Origin: Mucilaginibacter pedocola
GTDB lineage: Bacteria; Bacteroidota; Bacteroidia; Sphingobacteriales; Sphingobacteriaceae
Direction: 5' to 3'
Assembly: GCF_002013915.1 (NCBI RefSeq)
Contig: NZ_MBTF01000035.1
Span: forward strand, 425,254-489,253
DNA length: 64,000 nucleotides
This document shows positions 9,280-18,886 of the stretch, piece after piece; the first letter of the stretch is position 1, and each line of letters starts with the position of its first letter. Under the pieces are notes generated by a model, which saw only the letters and a list, made by a program, of their open reading frames with translations, ran no database searches and was not told where the DNA came from. Both the position numbers and the translations under genes were made by a program.

Positions 9280-9492
9280 AACGAATCCCGATACGCCGAT
9301 TGTCAGTGTATTGATATTTTCTACCCTGACAGAGTTTTCTGATGCGCCATCATAAAATTAAAAAAAGAGCATAAATTACACTAAGGGTACAATTTATTGG
9401 CTTCCTGATTTAAGAATATTCCCTTGCTGCGTTATATTTAGAACTTGATAATCGTTGCTGCATATGGCGGCAAAATATGACAGAATTACCCA

Positions 9493-11787
9493 ATGACACG
9501 CGGACTTTTTGCCTTTCTTTTATGCTTTTTTATTTTCGGGCCTGTTGCCGGCAAGCCTTTCGCTGAGCATAAAAACGGAGAGGTTCGGGTACCGGATAGC
9601 GTGAGGATAAATAAGATGATCGCGCGGGCTGAGGCTTTCATCCCGAAATTTTCCGAGAACAGGAAATATATCGATAGCGCCTTAGCTTTGCTGACTGCTG
9701 CTGAGGAGATTACTTCGGTTCCCGCACTCGAAAATCTTTATTACAGAGTGTTGTCAAAGAGGGCGCGGATACTGGTCAAGAGTGCGGATTTTACATCAGC
9801 GCAACTGCTGTTTACGAAGATCACGACTTATGAACGGCGCAAAGGGATTGCCGCAGAGGCGGCCTCATGGCAGAAGATCGGTGATGATTTTGAACTGGAG
9901 ATCAAAAGCGGTTTTCCGTTGCGCCGCAGCTGCTACCAAAAAGCTTATGATCTGTTCAAATTGACCGGAAACAAACAGAATGTAGCAGACGCTATGGGAA
10001 AAGTGGCTGACGCAGATATGACCGCCGGAGATTATGCAAAAGCCGAGCAGGAGCAATTGTGGGTTCTCCAGGAATATAAGGCGCTAAAGTACCGCAAGAT
10101 CTATTACGGTTATTATATGCTGGCCGAAACATATTTCAGAAGTAGGAAGGAAGATAAGCATATCAAAGCACGCATAGATTGCGTAAATGCTTATGAAAAT
10201 GATAAGAATGGCAGCATAGGCGACGGCCTGTTATATTATTATAACTTGGCGGTCGCTTATCACAAACACCGTAAGTACGAGTTTGCGATAGAAATGTACA
10301 AGAAGGGGATGCAGATTTCAAAGACGCTTAAAGATTTCGATCGCTACTACTGGGGATTAACGGGAAGCGTAGGTTGCTACATCAAATTGAGGGAATTTTC
10401 TACCGCGGTAAATTTGTTAAAAGAAGCATCCAAATATCCAAAAACGCTTAAAATGGAATGTTTCTTATTGTCAAGGGAACTTAGCTTGAACACATCAATG
10501 AAAAACTGGGGTGCTGCTCAAAAGCTTGTTCAAAAATTCAAATTGGCTTTTGATCGGTACCTGCCGAATGCTAAAGTCGACGGCAGTGCTTACGCGAAAG
10601 AAGAGTTTGTTGTAACCTACTATCCTCTTCCTTTGTACTATATTTACACCGAACAATGGGGCGAATTGAAAGCATCTCTTTTGGTATTGCAATCATTCCC
10701 GGAAAACAAACTCAGTAACAACACACGCATTTATGTTCACACCGTCAAATTGAAAGTAGATTCTGTAGGCGGGAATTTTTTAAGTGCGTTGCGGGAACAT
10801 GAAATCATAACAGATCTGCGTGACTCGTCAATGTCTTTAGAGAGCAGGAATCGGATCAGTGAATTAGAGGCAAAATACAATTCAGTCAATAAAGATAAAG
10901 CTATTCAGTTGCTAAACAGTGAAGCCTCTGCTCAAAATGCGAGGCTTGAACGGTCTAAGTTACAGGGCAGATTCATTGTAGTCATTACGATTGTTTCTGC
11001 CTTGTTCGCCGCCGTATTGCTCTTTGCTTATCAGGCTAAACGCCGCAGCAACTTTACTTTAAGAGCGAAACAAAAAGAAATCAATGATCAGAATGGCGTG
11101 TTATCGGAATTACTGACCCAGAAGGAGATGCTGCTGACGGATAAGAATGACCTAGTAGAATCGCTGGAAGACTTGCTCAGTGAGAAGGAATGGCTGTTGA
11201 AAGAGGTCCATCATCGTGTGAAAAATAATCTGCAGATCGTAATGAGCCTGCTTTATAACCAGTCCACTTATCTTAAAAACGAGGATGCAAAAAAGGCGCT
11301 GTTCGATGTCCAGAACCGGATCCAGGCGATCGCCATCATTCATCACAAGCTTTACAGTAAGAATTCGGTTGCATCTGTAGCCTTACCGGGGTATATCAGT
11401 GAACTAACCAGCTATTTGTCCAATATCTACGTTCAAGATATCCGGTCTATAAGGTTCGTTCTTGATATTGAAGACATCAGTCTGAATATAAGCCAGGCCG
11501 TTCCGATAGGCCTTATTCTTAATGAGGCCATCACCAATTCCATCAAGTATGCATTTTGCGATAAGGGCGGCGTTATCGCTGTTTCAGCGAAAAGAACGGA
11601 AAACGAGGGTTTGGAACTTACTGTAAAAGACGACGGTAAAGGGTTGCCGGACGCTTTTGAACACGACAGCGATAGTTCTCTCGGGATAGGTATGATGAGG
11701 GCGCTGACCAGGCAGCTGAAAGGGGACTTTAGTATTGAGAGTGAACAGGGGGTGGCGATACACGTCGGCTTTAAACTTGAATTATAG
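9493..11787 (+). CDS. TPR-containing membrane sensor histidine kinase, HisKA_2 type
   Basis: The 764-residue product has a signal peptide (residues 1-20), a long helical region with TPR-like repeats (about 60-450), one membrane helix near 495-517 (FIVVITIVSALFAAVLLFAY), a coiled-coil linker, and a HisKA_2 phosphoacceptor motif (KEVHHRVKNNLQIVMSLL, about residue 570). The ATPase domain has the N box NEAITNSIKYAF and G boxes DDGKGLPD and LGIGMMRAL. The TPR part should be periplasmic. No response regulator gene is adjacent, so its partner is encoded elsewhere. Confidence 0.9.
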   Translation: MTRGLFAFLLCFFIFGPVAGKPFAEHKNGEVRVPDSVRINKMIARAEAFIPKFSENRKYIDSALALLTAAEEITSVPALENLYYRVLSKRARILVKSADFTSAQLLFTKITTYERRKGIAAEAASWQKIGDDFELEIKSGFPLRRSCYQKAYDLFKLTGNKQNVADAMGKVADADMTAGDYAKAEQEQLWVLQEYKALKYRKIYYGYYMLAETYFRSRKEDKHIKARIDCVNAYENDKNGSIGDGLLYYYNLAVAYHKHRKYEFAIEMYKKGMQISKTLKDFDRYYWGLTGSVGCYIKLREFSTAVNLLKEASKYPKTLKMECFLLSRELSLNTSMKNWGAAQKLVQKFKLAFDRYLPNAKVDGSAYAKEEFVVTYYPLPLYYIYTEQWGELKASLLVLQSFPENKLSNNTRIYVHTVKLKVDSVGGNFLSALREHEIITDLRDSSMSLESRNRISELEAKYNSVNKDKAIQLLNSEASAQNARLERSKLQGRFIVVITIVSALFAAVLLFAYQAKRRSNFTLRAKQKEINDQNGVLSELLTQKEMLLTDKNDLVESLEDLLSEKEWLLKEVHHRVKNNLQIVMSLLYNQSTYLKNEDAKKALFDVQNRIQAIAIIHHKLYSKNSVASVALPGYISELTSYLSNIYVQDIRSIRFVLDIEDISLNISQAVPIGLILNEAITNSIKYAFCDKGGVIAVSAKRTENEGLELTVKDDGKGLPDAFEHDSDSSLGIGMMRALTRQLKGDFSIESEQGVAIHVGFKLEL

Positions 11788-11864
11788 TCCTGCGGCTGAC
11801 CCGCTATCGTCTATATAGGATGCTCCGGATGATTTTAAACGCGATCATCAGATGATCAGCGGCG

Positions 11865-12395
11865 TTATTTGTATATAAACCTGATTGAGTCCTGAACACA
11901 TACGTTGCTGACAAGCTCACCTGTATATTTGATCGTGTAAGTACCGGGCGAGCTGAATTTATAAACTTTGAAGAGGTCTATGTCAGCAGATATTCCGGTC
12001 TGAGGCGCAACGGATATGTAAGCGTCTTCGGAGGTTGGTACAACTTTATTTACACTTATTCCCAGGTAAGGTACTTCTTCACCGCGTTCATTCCTGATCT
12101 CGAGAAATCTTCCTGACCGCGTTTCAAAAGGTGTCTGCCATTTACAAAAACGCCGGGTATCACTGGCCGTATTTGAAACGGTCAGGCGGAGCTGGAGCGA
12201 TGCCTGCCCCGCAGCGCTCGCCGGAAAAGATAAGAAACCTGCCAGGCGCCCTTTTGCAGTACAGCTGTCACTTAACGGGCCGCAGAGTGCAACCGGGCGT
12301 GTTGCATTCCCGGTGTTAACAGGCACCGTATTATTTGAATGGCATGAAACCGCAAAAAAAGGTGCAAATGCGTAAAGTTTAAATATTGCTTTCAT
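11865..12395 (-). CDS. Putative lipoprotein of unknown function
   Basis: Starting at ATG 12395 gives 176 residues with a hydrophobic leader and a possible lipobox (FFAVSC at about residues 13-18). A longer in-frame start at 12455 would add 20 residues before the leader and is less likely. The rest is beta-rich with conserved-looking segments (LRLTVSNTASDTRRFCKWQTPFE, given here only as its position near residue 70) that recall secreted immunoglobulin-like folds. I do not recognise a family. Confidence 0.55.
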   Translation of the reverse strand: MKAIFKLYAFAPFFAVSCHSNNTVPVNTGNATRPVALCGPLSDSCTAKGRLAGFLSFPASAAGQASLQLRLTVSNTASDTRRFCKWQTPFETRSGRFLEIRNERGEEVPYLGISVNKVVPTSEDAYISVAPQTGISADIDLFKVYKFSSPGTYTIKYTGELVSNVCVQDSIRFIYK

Positions 12396-12526
12396 AAAAA
12401 GATAATGTTTTTGTTGGGGTAAAAAACAGGCCGCCACCTGCCGGGCCAAAGGCACAACAGGCTGAATAAGACATACGGCGGCCTGCCTATTTAAACACTA
12501 TTAATCAATAGTTTCTTTAACACCGG

Positions 12527-12979
12527 TCATCCGAATTGGCCAACAACATATGATCCTGCCGGGAATGCAAAGGCGATGTTGATACGATTCCAGGTATTGA
12601 TCGTGGTGACGGCCAATGTAAGATCGATGAGTTCTGCTTCAGACAGCTGGGTTAACGCCTCCCTGTACTGGCTGTCACTTACGTTAGCAGCAGTTACCGC
12701 TTCCGCCCAGCCCAGTGCTGCACGTTCCTTTTCATTATAAAAGGGGCTGTCTTTCCAGGCATCAAGACCGTACAGGCGCTGCTCTGTTTCACCGCCGTGG
12801 CGTGCATCTTTCGTATGCATATCGAGGCAGTAAGCACATCCGTTGATCTGTGAAACGCGGGTATAAACCAATTCCAGCAAAGGTTTTTCCAGCGGGGAGT
12901 TTTTCAGATAGGCGTGTATGCCGAACAGGGTCTTTAATGCCGGTTGCCCTTCTGTGTAAACATTCAGTCGTTTTTCCAT
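12527..12979 (-). CDS. Carboxymuconolactone decarboxylase / AhpD-like protein
   Basis: The 150-residue product contains INGCAYCLDMHTKDAR, the CxxC-x3-H active-site motif of AhpD-like alkylhydroperoxidases, near residues 47-60. LYGLDAWKDSPFYNEKERAAL is also characteristic. Members act as thiol-dependent peroxide-reducing proteins or ring-opening enzymes; the CxxC favours a redox role. It sits alone, flanked by a lipoprotein gene downstream and DUF983 upstream on the same strand. Confidence 0.87.
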   Translation of the reverse strand: MEKRLNVYTEGQPALKTLFGIHAYLKNSPLEKPLLELVYTRVSQINGCAYCLDMHTKDARHGGETEQRLYGLDAWKDSPFYNEKERAALGWAEAVTAANVSDSQYREALTQLSEAELIDLTLAVTTINTWNRINIAFAFPAGSYVVGQFG

Positions 12980-13107
12980 TTTTAACGGGTTTTTAAATGA
13001 TGGTTATTTGTATAGGTAAGTTTGTGCTTATTTTCTGATGAATTCTTAAGCTGTATGTATTTACAAGCTTCAATAGCATTTCGAAGGTCGTGGGTAACCG
13101 GCTTTGA

Positions 13108-13560
13108 TCATCGTCCGGACCGTCTTTTGAAACTCACGTACTCATCTTTGGACCGTTCCGGCTCGAAATGCAGGTTCGGCGTCAGCCAGAACAGCAGTAT
13201 CACCCTTGAGTATCTGTATATCATCGGTGATAATAAAAATATCGGCAGCAAAGTAGCGACGGTATAAACCCAGGGGTTCACACTGTCGCTTAAAATTAAA
13301 ATATAGGTCGCGACTGCAAAGGCCACCATGATAGCAACATCAAGTGCGTAGCTTACAAACATGGCGACATAAAAGTAGCCGGGCTCGATCTCGAAATGGA
13401 AGGCGCAGTATGGGCAGTCTTCATTCATTTGCTGGCCATAACCTGCAATAGTGCTTGCGGAAAACATCTTGCCCCCCCGGCATTTCGGGCACTTGGCATG
13501 CAACGCCGCTTTGAATTCGGAATTGATATATTGTTTGCTTTCCATGCTGCTGTTTTCCAT
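13108..13560 (-). CDS. DUF983 family membrane protein
   Basis: The product has two zinc-finger-like CxxC pairs (AKCPKCRGG and DCPYCAFHF), then two membrane helices (YVAMFVSYALDVAIMVAFAV and YTVATLLPIFLLSPMIYRY), the layout of DUF983 proteins of unknown function. A start at 13560 or 13545 is chosen over the longest frame (from 13659). The extra residues do not fit the family, and a Fnr-like operator at 13628-13641 would otherwise lie inside the coding sequence. Confidence 0.8.
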   Translation of the reverse strand: MENSSMESKQYINSEFKAALHAKCPKCRGGKMFSASTIAGYGQQMNEDCPYCAFHFEIEPGYFYVAMFVSYALDVAIMVAFAVATYILILSDSVNPWVYTVATLLPIFLLSPMIYRYSRVILLFWLTPNLHFEPERSKDEYVSFKRRSGR

Positions 13561-13627
13561 AATCCCTGAGGTTGATTGTCTCATTGTAATGTGCGGTGAA
13601 GGTCGGTAGTAACGGCCGCTAAGATTC

Positions 13628-13641
13628 TTGATAAATGTCAA
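13628..13641. promoter_or_regulatory. Crp/Fnr-type box upstream of DUF983
   Basis: TTGAT-AAAT-GTCAA matches the Fnr family pattern TTGAT-N4-ATCAA with one base differing. Its centre is about 75-90 bp before the preferred starts of the DUF983 gene. It is one of five such boxes in the window. Confidence 0.55.
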
Positions 13642-14102
13642 GAAAGGCTGCATTGCCATTGATCAAAAAAGGAATTTTTCCCGTTCAGTGCAATTTTCCG
13701 ATGATACCTGGCCTGCAACTGCTGGTGATCACTTTATGATATCTTCCACGAAGGCCCTGCTTTCTGTTTTTGCCTGGTTTTCTCTTGTAATGACCCTTAC
13801 AAGGATCAGTAGAGATGCTGCCTGTGCTGCATGTGTCAATAAAAACATAAATAGATTCATAATAATTTGTGTTTAATAACCTGCCCTTAGGGGCAAGATC
13901 ATTTTATCTGCAACGCCGGCACAAATGCAGGGTGGCTAACCATTAAAAACACTGTCATTCTGCAGGTCCGGCATGTTTAAGAACCCGATGAGGCTTATCA
14001 GGCTTCCAATCTATTCCGGTCAGTTAACTATATCCTGCGAGAACTACTGCAAAGTTCTGAGGTACACTGGGATGGGGTGTTGATTTATATCTAAAAAGAT
14101 CG

Positions 14103-14116
14103 TTGACATTTATCAA
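14103..14116. promoter_or_regulatory. Crp/Fnr-type box, distal, before sigma-factor gene
   Basis: TTGAC-ATTT-ATCAA, centred about 233 bp before the sigma-factor start codon. Confidence 0.5.
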
Positions 14117-14241
14117 TGGTTTTTGACCTGCCGCCTTTAAAAAATAGTCCGGTAGTATGACAAGGATAGATTTAGGGAGAAAGGCAGATACTGGGCAGGG
14201 TAATGTATTTCAAAATTCCGCAGCAGGGGACTCAGGCAGTG

Positions 14242-14255
14242 TTGACTTAAATCAA
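14242..14255. promoter_or_regulatory. Crp/Fnr-type box, proximal, before sigma-factor gene
   Basis: TTGAC-TTAA-ATCAA, centred about 94 bp before the sigma-factor start codon, a reasonable activator distance if the leader is about 50 bp long. Confidence 0.55.
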
Positions 14256-14342
14256 TGATTTTTTTTGTGATTAGTCAATAACTCCCTGGTGGGTGCGATG
14301 CCACCTTTGTATAGCAAACATTGGTAAACAAAATTATCGGCA

Positions 14343-15203
14343 ATGAGAAAACTTGTAATTACAGCCGCTATTACACCGCGCGACGGTGATCTGCTGAGAC
14401 GTTATTTCAGGGACGTTGAAAAAATAGGGATGATGAGCCCCAAGGAAGAACAGGAGCTTTGTGCCCGCGTGCTGGAAGGCGACAGACAGGCTGAAGCCAA
14501 GCTGGTCACTGCTAATCTCAGATTTGTAATATCGGTAGCCAAACAATACCAGACGAGCGGCATATCACTGAATGACCTGATCAGTGAAGGAAATCTGGGG
14601 CTGATCCGCGCAGCGCAGCGTTTTGACCACACCAGGGGATTTCGTTTTATTTCCTATGCAGTATGGTGGATCAGGCAGGCCATCTCGGGCGCAGTCCAGG
14701 AATACACCAGATTTATACATCTTCCGATGAACCAGGTCGCGCTCCTCAATAAGTGTATGCGGGCCTCAGCCTTATTGGAGCAGCGCTATCAGCGCGGTGC
14801 GACCAACGAAGAACTTGCATCGGAGGTTGGTATCGAGGCGAATTTGCTTTCTGAGCTTATTATACAGGATAAGATCACTTTGTCACTCGATCATCCGGTA
14901 AGCGCAGACAGCCCCTTAACGTTCCATGAGACGGTAAGTTTAGAAAAAGCAACGCCTGACGAAAGACTCCTGAGAGAGTCATTGCGGCAGGATATTCGGG
15001 ACGCCATGACGGAACTTACGCAAAGGGAGAGGGACCTGCTAATCCTGTTTTTTGGCCTCGAAACGGGCCAAGCTATCCGGCTGGAAGAGATCGCCCGTAT
15101 CTTCGGCCTCTGTATTGCGCATACAAGGCGGTTAAAGGACGGCGCACTTGAAAAAATGCGGATGTCCACAAAAGCAAATGAGCTCAGGTCCTGCCTTAAT
15201 TAA
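14343..15203 (+). CDS. RpoD-like sigma-70 factor (group 2 type paralogue)
   Basis: The 286-residue protein has region 1.2 (YFRDVEKIGMMSPKEEQELC), region 2 (NLRFVISVAKQYQ, DLISEGNLGLIRAAQRFD, FRFISYAVWWIRQAI), region 3 and region 4 (LTQRERDLLILFFGLE and an HTH near residue 250). It is the size of the housekeeping RpoD of Bacteroidetes. Region 4 is divergent: the usual LEEIG..LGLTRERVRQI is replaced by LEEIARIFGLCIAHTRRLKD, so the -33 recognition may differ. It is likely an alternative sigma factor. Two Fnr-like boxes upstream suggest induction by low oxygen or nitrosative stress. Confidence 0.88.
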   Translation: MRKLVITAAITPRDGDLLRRYFRDVEKIGMMSPKEEQELCARVLEGDRQAEAKLVTANLRFVISVAKQYQTSGISLNDLISEGNLGLIRAAQRFDHTRGFRFISYAVWWIRQAISGAVQEYTRFIHLPMNQVALLNKCMRASALLEQRYQRGATNEELASEVGIEANLLSELIIQDKITLSLDHPVSADSPLTFHETVSLEKATPDERLLRESLRQDIRDAMTELTQRERDLLILFFGLETGQAIRLEEIARIFGLCIAHTRRLKDGALEKMRMSTKANELRSCLN

Positions 15204-15262
15204 ATTCGGGAAGCTTTTATTACCAGTTTTTTTTCCGCTTTACCGGCTAACTGTCGGGATTA

Positions 15263-15302
15263 GTAAACGTCATGCCATGTATATATACGGCATGACGTTT
15301 AC
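15263..15302. terminator. 14-bp perfect inverted repeat between convergent genes
   Basis: GTAAACGTCATGCC at 15263-15276 and its exact complement at 15289-15302 flank a 12-base loop that is itself nearly palindromic (TATATATA). It lies between the ends of the sigma-factor gene and the GH3 gene. No T run follows, so this could be a terminator or a protein-binding site. Confidence 0.45.
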
Positions 15303-15416
15303 AGCTTAATGTCTGGTGGTTTTAATAAGCCGCTGGTGTCAACCGTTCCCAATTCCCCCTTTGGTCCCGGCTGACACGGCTTTTTCTATTCTTCGGAATT
15401 TCCGGAAAAGGGCCTG

Positions 15417-17732
15417 TTAGTCAAGATACATTTTCTTTTTCAGCACAATGTCTTCCGCGGACCTGCCGATCATCAGATCGAACTCTCCCGGTTCCGTGGC
15501 CTCTTTCATATCGCGGTTCCAGAAGGCCAGGTCTTCGGCTTTAATCGTGAATCTGACAATTTGGGTTTTGCCCGGCGCAACTTCGATCTTGCTGAATCTT
15601 TTGAGCTGTTTTTCAGGAGTGCTCACTGAATTAACTTTGTTGCCTAAATAGAGCTGAACCACTTCTTTCCCCTTCACTTTTCCATTATTTGTAACGGATA
15701 ACCGGACCTCGATTTCTTTGCCTCCCGACAGCGTATCAGAACTGACTTTTAAATCGGCGTAGCTGAAAGTCGTATAACTCAGTCCGAAGCCGAAAGGAAA
15801 AAGAGGAGCAGTAGATGAGTATACATAATCACGCCCCGGTTTTTCAAAACTACCGGGCTGCCTGTTATTGCCTTTTGATGAATTTACGTAATTATAGTAA
15901 ACCGGTATGTGCCCTGTTGACTGCGGTATGGTCATGTTGAGCCTGCCAGAGGGATTAACTTTTCCAAACAGGATATTAGCCACGGCATTTCCGCCTCTTT
16001 CACCGGGGTACCAAGCCTCCAGTATCGCAGGAACGTGTTCTTTTTCCCAACTGATACTCCAGGGACGGCCATGAACGAGAACGAGTATGACCGGTTTGCC
16101 TGCCTGGTAAAGCCGCTGCAGTAATTTACGCTGAACGCCCTGGGGATCGATATCGGTCACATCATAACCTTCACCGCAGCTGAAAGGATCCGAAGGTTCA
16201 TCCTTACCTGCTTTTCCGTTCCATCCGATACCTTCAAAAACCACACTTGTGGTGCCCAAAACAACTACCACTGCGTCACTTCTGCGTGCGGCCTCTTCAG
16301 CCTCAGCGAATTTGCTGGTATCAGGGCCTGATAATTCACACCCCAGTGCATAATTCACCTTTACTTTGTCGCCAACATATTCTCTGATGCCTTTAAGTAC
16401 CGTTGTTCCGGAACGGTTATCGCGCGTGGAACTGTAATCCCCGTACTGAACTTTATCTGCATTAGGGCCGATCACGGCTATAGAATGCAGCGAACTGATA
16501 TTTAAGGGTAACACGTTCCCCTGATTTTTCAAAAGAACGATCGATTCTTCAGCAATTTGTTGTGACAGCGCTACCGCCTCTGCCGTATGAAGTTTCTTTT
16601 TCAGCGAGATTGTATCCGGTAGGTTTTTTTCGAAAAGCCCTGCTTTAAATTTTATCCTTAATATTCGGGCTACAGCACTGTCAATGACGCTTTCCCGGAG
16701 ACTGCCGTTTTTTACGAGTTCAGGGAGCGTCTTATAAATGTCGGGACGTGAAGCCTCAAGATCGACACCCGCTTCCATACCAAGCATTGCGGCATCAGCT
16801 TTTGTTTTGGCGATCTTATGAAAATCGTAAAGCTGGCTCAGTCCGCCATAGTCGGAAAACACATATCCCCCGAAGTTCCATTCTTCGCGCAGGATCTGTT
16901 TCAAAATAAATTTGCTGCTATGTGCAGGTATGCCGTCTGTCTCATTGTACGATGGCATGATCGAGTAAATGTTCGCTTTTTGTACGGCATCCCTGAAAGG
17001 GCTGAGGAACATACTCCTCAGCTCACGCTCGCCAATCTTCGCCGGTGCGATATTTACACCCGCTACCGGAATACTGTAAGCAGCGAAATGTTTTCCTGTG
17101 GCTATCAGTTTTCCTTCAGGTATGCCTATCCGGCTTTCAGAAGCTTCCCCCTGCATGCCGTTAACAAAAGCACAGCCCAACTGACTGACAAGGTAAGGGT
17201 CTTCTCCAAGGCATTCTTCAACCCGTCCATATCTCGGATCGCGGATTAGGTCAAAAAGGGGGGATAGTGCCTGGTCAACGCCTGAAGCAGATGCCTCTGA
17301 AGCAATTGTGCCGGCCATTTTTCTGATCAGCGAAGGATTCCAGGTGCTTCCCTGTCCTATGGCCTGCGGAAATATGGTTGCGCCTGCAGCCAGCTGGCCG
17401 TGCAGGCATTCGCCTATCTGAATAGGAGGGATGCCAAGCCTTGTTTTTTCACGGGCATATTTTTTTGCCGCTGCAGACTGGACCGTAATTTCTCCGGCGG
17501 TGATAAAGGGGCTTTCCACGACGCCCACAGAAATCGGGCTTTTCAGGGAGCCTGACAAAGATGTCATGCTCATTTGTGCTATCTTTTCTTCCAGCGTCAT
17601 GCGTCCGAGAAGGTCGCTGACCCTTTCTTCAATACTTTTTTTCGGGTCTTTGTATACTTGAGCGTTGAGGGAGAATGAGATAGAAACAGACAGTGATAAG
17701 ATTAAGGTTATTTTCCTGGAGAGTTTATTCAT
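15417..17732 (-). CDS. Glycoside hydrolase family 3 beta-glucosidase
   Basis: From ATG 17732 the product is 771 residues with a signal peptide ending in SFSLNAQ; the longest frame (to 17786) would place 18 residues before it. The GH3 N-terminal barrel includes LFDLIRDPRYGRVEECLGED and the nucleophile aspartate in YVFSDYGG. The C-terminal sandwich and a fibronectin III-like domain (FGFGLSYTTFSYADL onwards) follow. Expected role: hydrolysis of beta-linked glucosides or xylosides in the periplasm. No SusC/SusD pair is adjacent, so it is not part of a polysaccharide-utilisation locus in view. Confidence 0.92.
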   Translation of the reverse strand: MNKLSRKITLILSLSVSISFSLNAQVYKDPKKSIEERVSDLLGRMTLEEKIAQMSMTSLSGSLKSPISVGVVESPFITAGEITVQSAAAKKYAREKTRLGIPPIQIGECLHGQLAAGATIFPQAIGQGSTWNPSLIRKMAGTIASEASASGVDQALSPLFDLIRDPRYGRVEECLGEDPYLVSQLGCAFVNGMQGEASESRIGIPEGKLIATGKHFAAYSIPVAGVNIAPAKIGERELRSMFLSPFRDAVQKANIYSIMPSYNETDGIPAHSSKFILKQILREEWNFGGYVFSDYGGLSQLYDFHKIAKTKADAAMLGMEAGVDLEASRPDIYKTLPELVKNGSLRESVIDSAVARILRIKFKAGLFEKNLPDTISLKKKLHTAEAVALSQQIAEESIVLLKNQGNVLPLNISSLHSIAVIGPNADKVQYGDYSSTRDNRSGTTVLKGIREYVGDKVKVNYALGCELSGPDTSKFAEAEEAARRSDAVVVVLGTTSVVFEGIGWNGKAGKDEPSDPFSCGEGYDVTDIDPQGVQRKLLQRLYQAGKPVILVLVHGRPWSISWEKEHVPAILEAWYPGERGGNAVANILFGKVNPSGRLNMTIPQSTGHIPVYYNYVNSSKGNNRQPGSFEKPGRDYVYSSTAPLFPFGFGLSYTTFSYADLKVSSDTLSGGKEIEVRLSVTNNGKVKGKEVVQLYLGNKVNSVSTPEKQLKRFSKIEVAPGKTQIVRFTIKAEDLAFWNRDMKEATEPGEFDLMIGRSAEDIVLKKKMYLD

Positions 17733-17884
17733 ATATGGCTGGGCGTTAATGCCGCTGAGTGATGCGGAATGCAAAAGGTGCTCCAAGGCTTTTCGAGCTG
17801 CCTGCCGGATGTTTTAAAGATGGCAAAGCACTGCGGTTCAGTTGTTTGTTGTAACATCTATTCGCCCCTGTTAAAAACGGATAG

Positions 17885-17903
17885 ATTTCGTACGAAATAT
17901 CGT
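17885..17903. promoter_or_regulatory. Palindromes with CGATATTTCGT motif
   Basis: ATTTCGTACGAAAT at 17885-17898 is a perfect palindrome, and it overlaps ACGAAATATCGT (17892-17903), the reverse complement of a motif also found at 19461-19472 and 26397-26407. It lies between the GH3 and SDR genes, about 150 bp upstream of the GH3 start, and could be an operator for the GH3 gene. Confidence 0.4.
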
Positions 17904-17994
17904 TCGCCTATTTCGTCGTTCGACTGTATATCGTCGGTTTGGTGGTTTAAGGTGTCGCCTGAAATCTTGACGTGCAGGCGACACCGGATCTGTT

Positions 17995-18726
17995 TTAACT
18001 TACGGAGATCCCACCGTCAACCGGAATGATGGCACCGGTCAGCCATGCTGCGCCGCCGGCCAGTGCTGCAGCGATATTGACAATATCTGATACCTCGCCG
18101 CGTCGCTTCAGCGGAATGGCATTCTGCTCTGTATCCTGTATGTTTTTTATATCCGCTGCTGAGAAACCCGAGTTGGTCAGTACGGGCGTGTCGGTAGGTC
18201 CGGGAGCAATTGCATTTACCCTGATACCGAACGGTGCCAGCTCCAACGCCCATATCTTCGTGAGCATATTCAGGCCACTTTTAGCCGATCCGTAAGCCAT
18301 GAGCTGAGCATATGGTTTAATACCGTGGCTGCTTGTGATATTGAGAATCTGGCCTTTGTTGTTTTTCAGTGCATCGAGACAGCCTGCTGTCAGCAGGGAA
18401 GGAGCTGTAAGATGTACCCGGTACATGTTTTCCAGTGTTTCCCTCTTTAGGTTCCCGAACGGCGTGAGTGCGACGTGCCCCGCGTTGTTGACTAGTATAT
18501 CCAGCTTATTTTCCCATACATTTCTGATGAACTCGACAATTTTGATCTCGTCGTCTGCGACGGAGCTGTCATAGACCAGTGTCCTGATACCTTGCAGGTC
18601 ATTTGCCAGCTGAGCCAGCTTATTAACGTCGCGGCCGGTAACCAGCACATCCCATCCCTTTTCGTGAAAATTTTCAGCCAGGCCTTTTCCTATACCCGAC
18701 GATCCGCCTGTAATCAGTACTTTCAT
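17995..18726 (-). CDS. Classical short-chain dehydrogenase/reductase
   Basis: The 243-residue product has the classical SDR signatures in order: TGGSSGIGKGLAENF (cofactor binding), NNAGH, the catalytic serine in ILNITSSHG, and the YGSAKSG tyrosine/lysine pair, followed by NAIAPGPTDTP. The substrate is not predictable. It lies 160 bp downstream of an HxlR regulator on the same strand, a common arrangement in which the regulator controls an oxidoreductase in response to a reactive compound. Confidence 0.88.
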   Translation of the reverse strand: MKVLITGGSSGIGKGLAENFHEKGWDVLVTGRDVNKLAQLANDLQGIRTLVYDSSVADDEIKIVEFIRNVWENKLDILVNNAGHVALTPFGNLKRETLENMYRVHLTAPSLLTAGCLDALKNNKGQILNITSSHGIKPYAQLMAYGSAKSGLNMLTKIWALELAPFGIRVNAIAPGPTDTPVLTNSGFSAADIKNIQDTEQNAIPLKRRGEVSDIVNIAAALAGGAAWLTGAIIPVDGGISVS

Positions 18727-18886
18727 TTTAATTTTTTTTTATCCAAAAAAAAGAAGATCGATGCTATTGGTCAACAGGCTTACCGCTACGGAAGTAAATT
18801 ACCCCAGGGTAAGTATCGCTGATACCGAACCATTTATAGAAGAAGCTTTTTTTTATTCTAACATTGCAATGACATGTGTGTGGCTG

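Larger units (their letters stand above)
13642..14342. other. 700-bp intergenic region with two Crp/Fnr-type boxes
   Basis: No convincing gene is visible between the divergently transcribed DUF983 and sigma-factor genes. The only clear structure is a pair of Fnr-like boxes, listed separately. The length is unusual for this compact part of the window and may hold a small RNA or decayed gene, but I see no direct sign of either. Confidence 0.5.

Noticed and set aside
13561..13659. Longer start for DUF983
   Set aside because: The extra residues do not fit the family and would contain the Fnr-like box.
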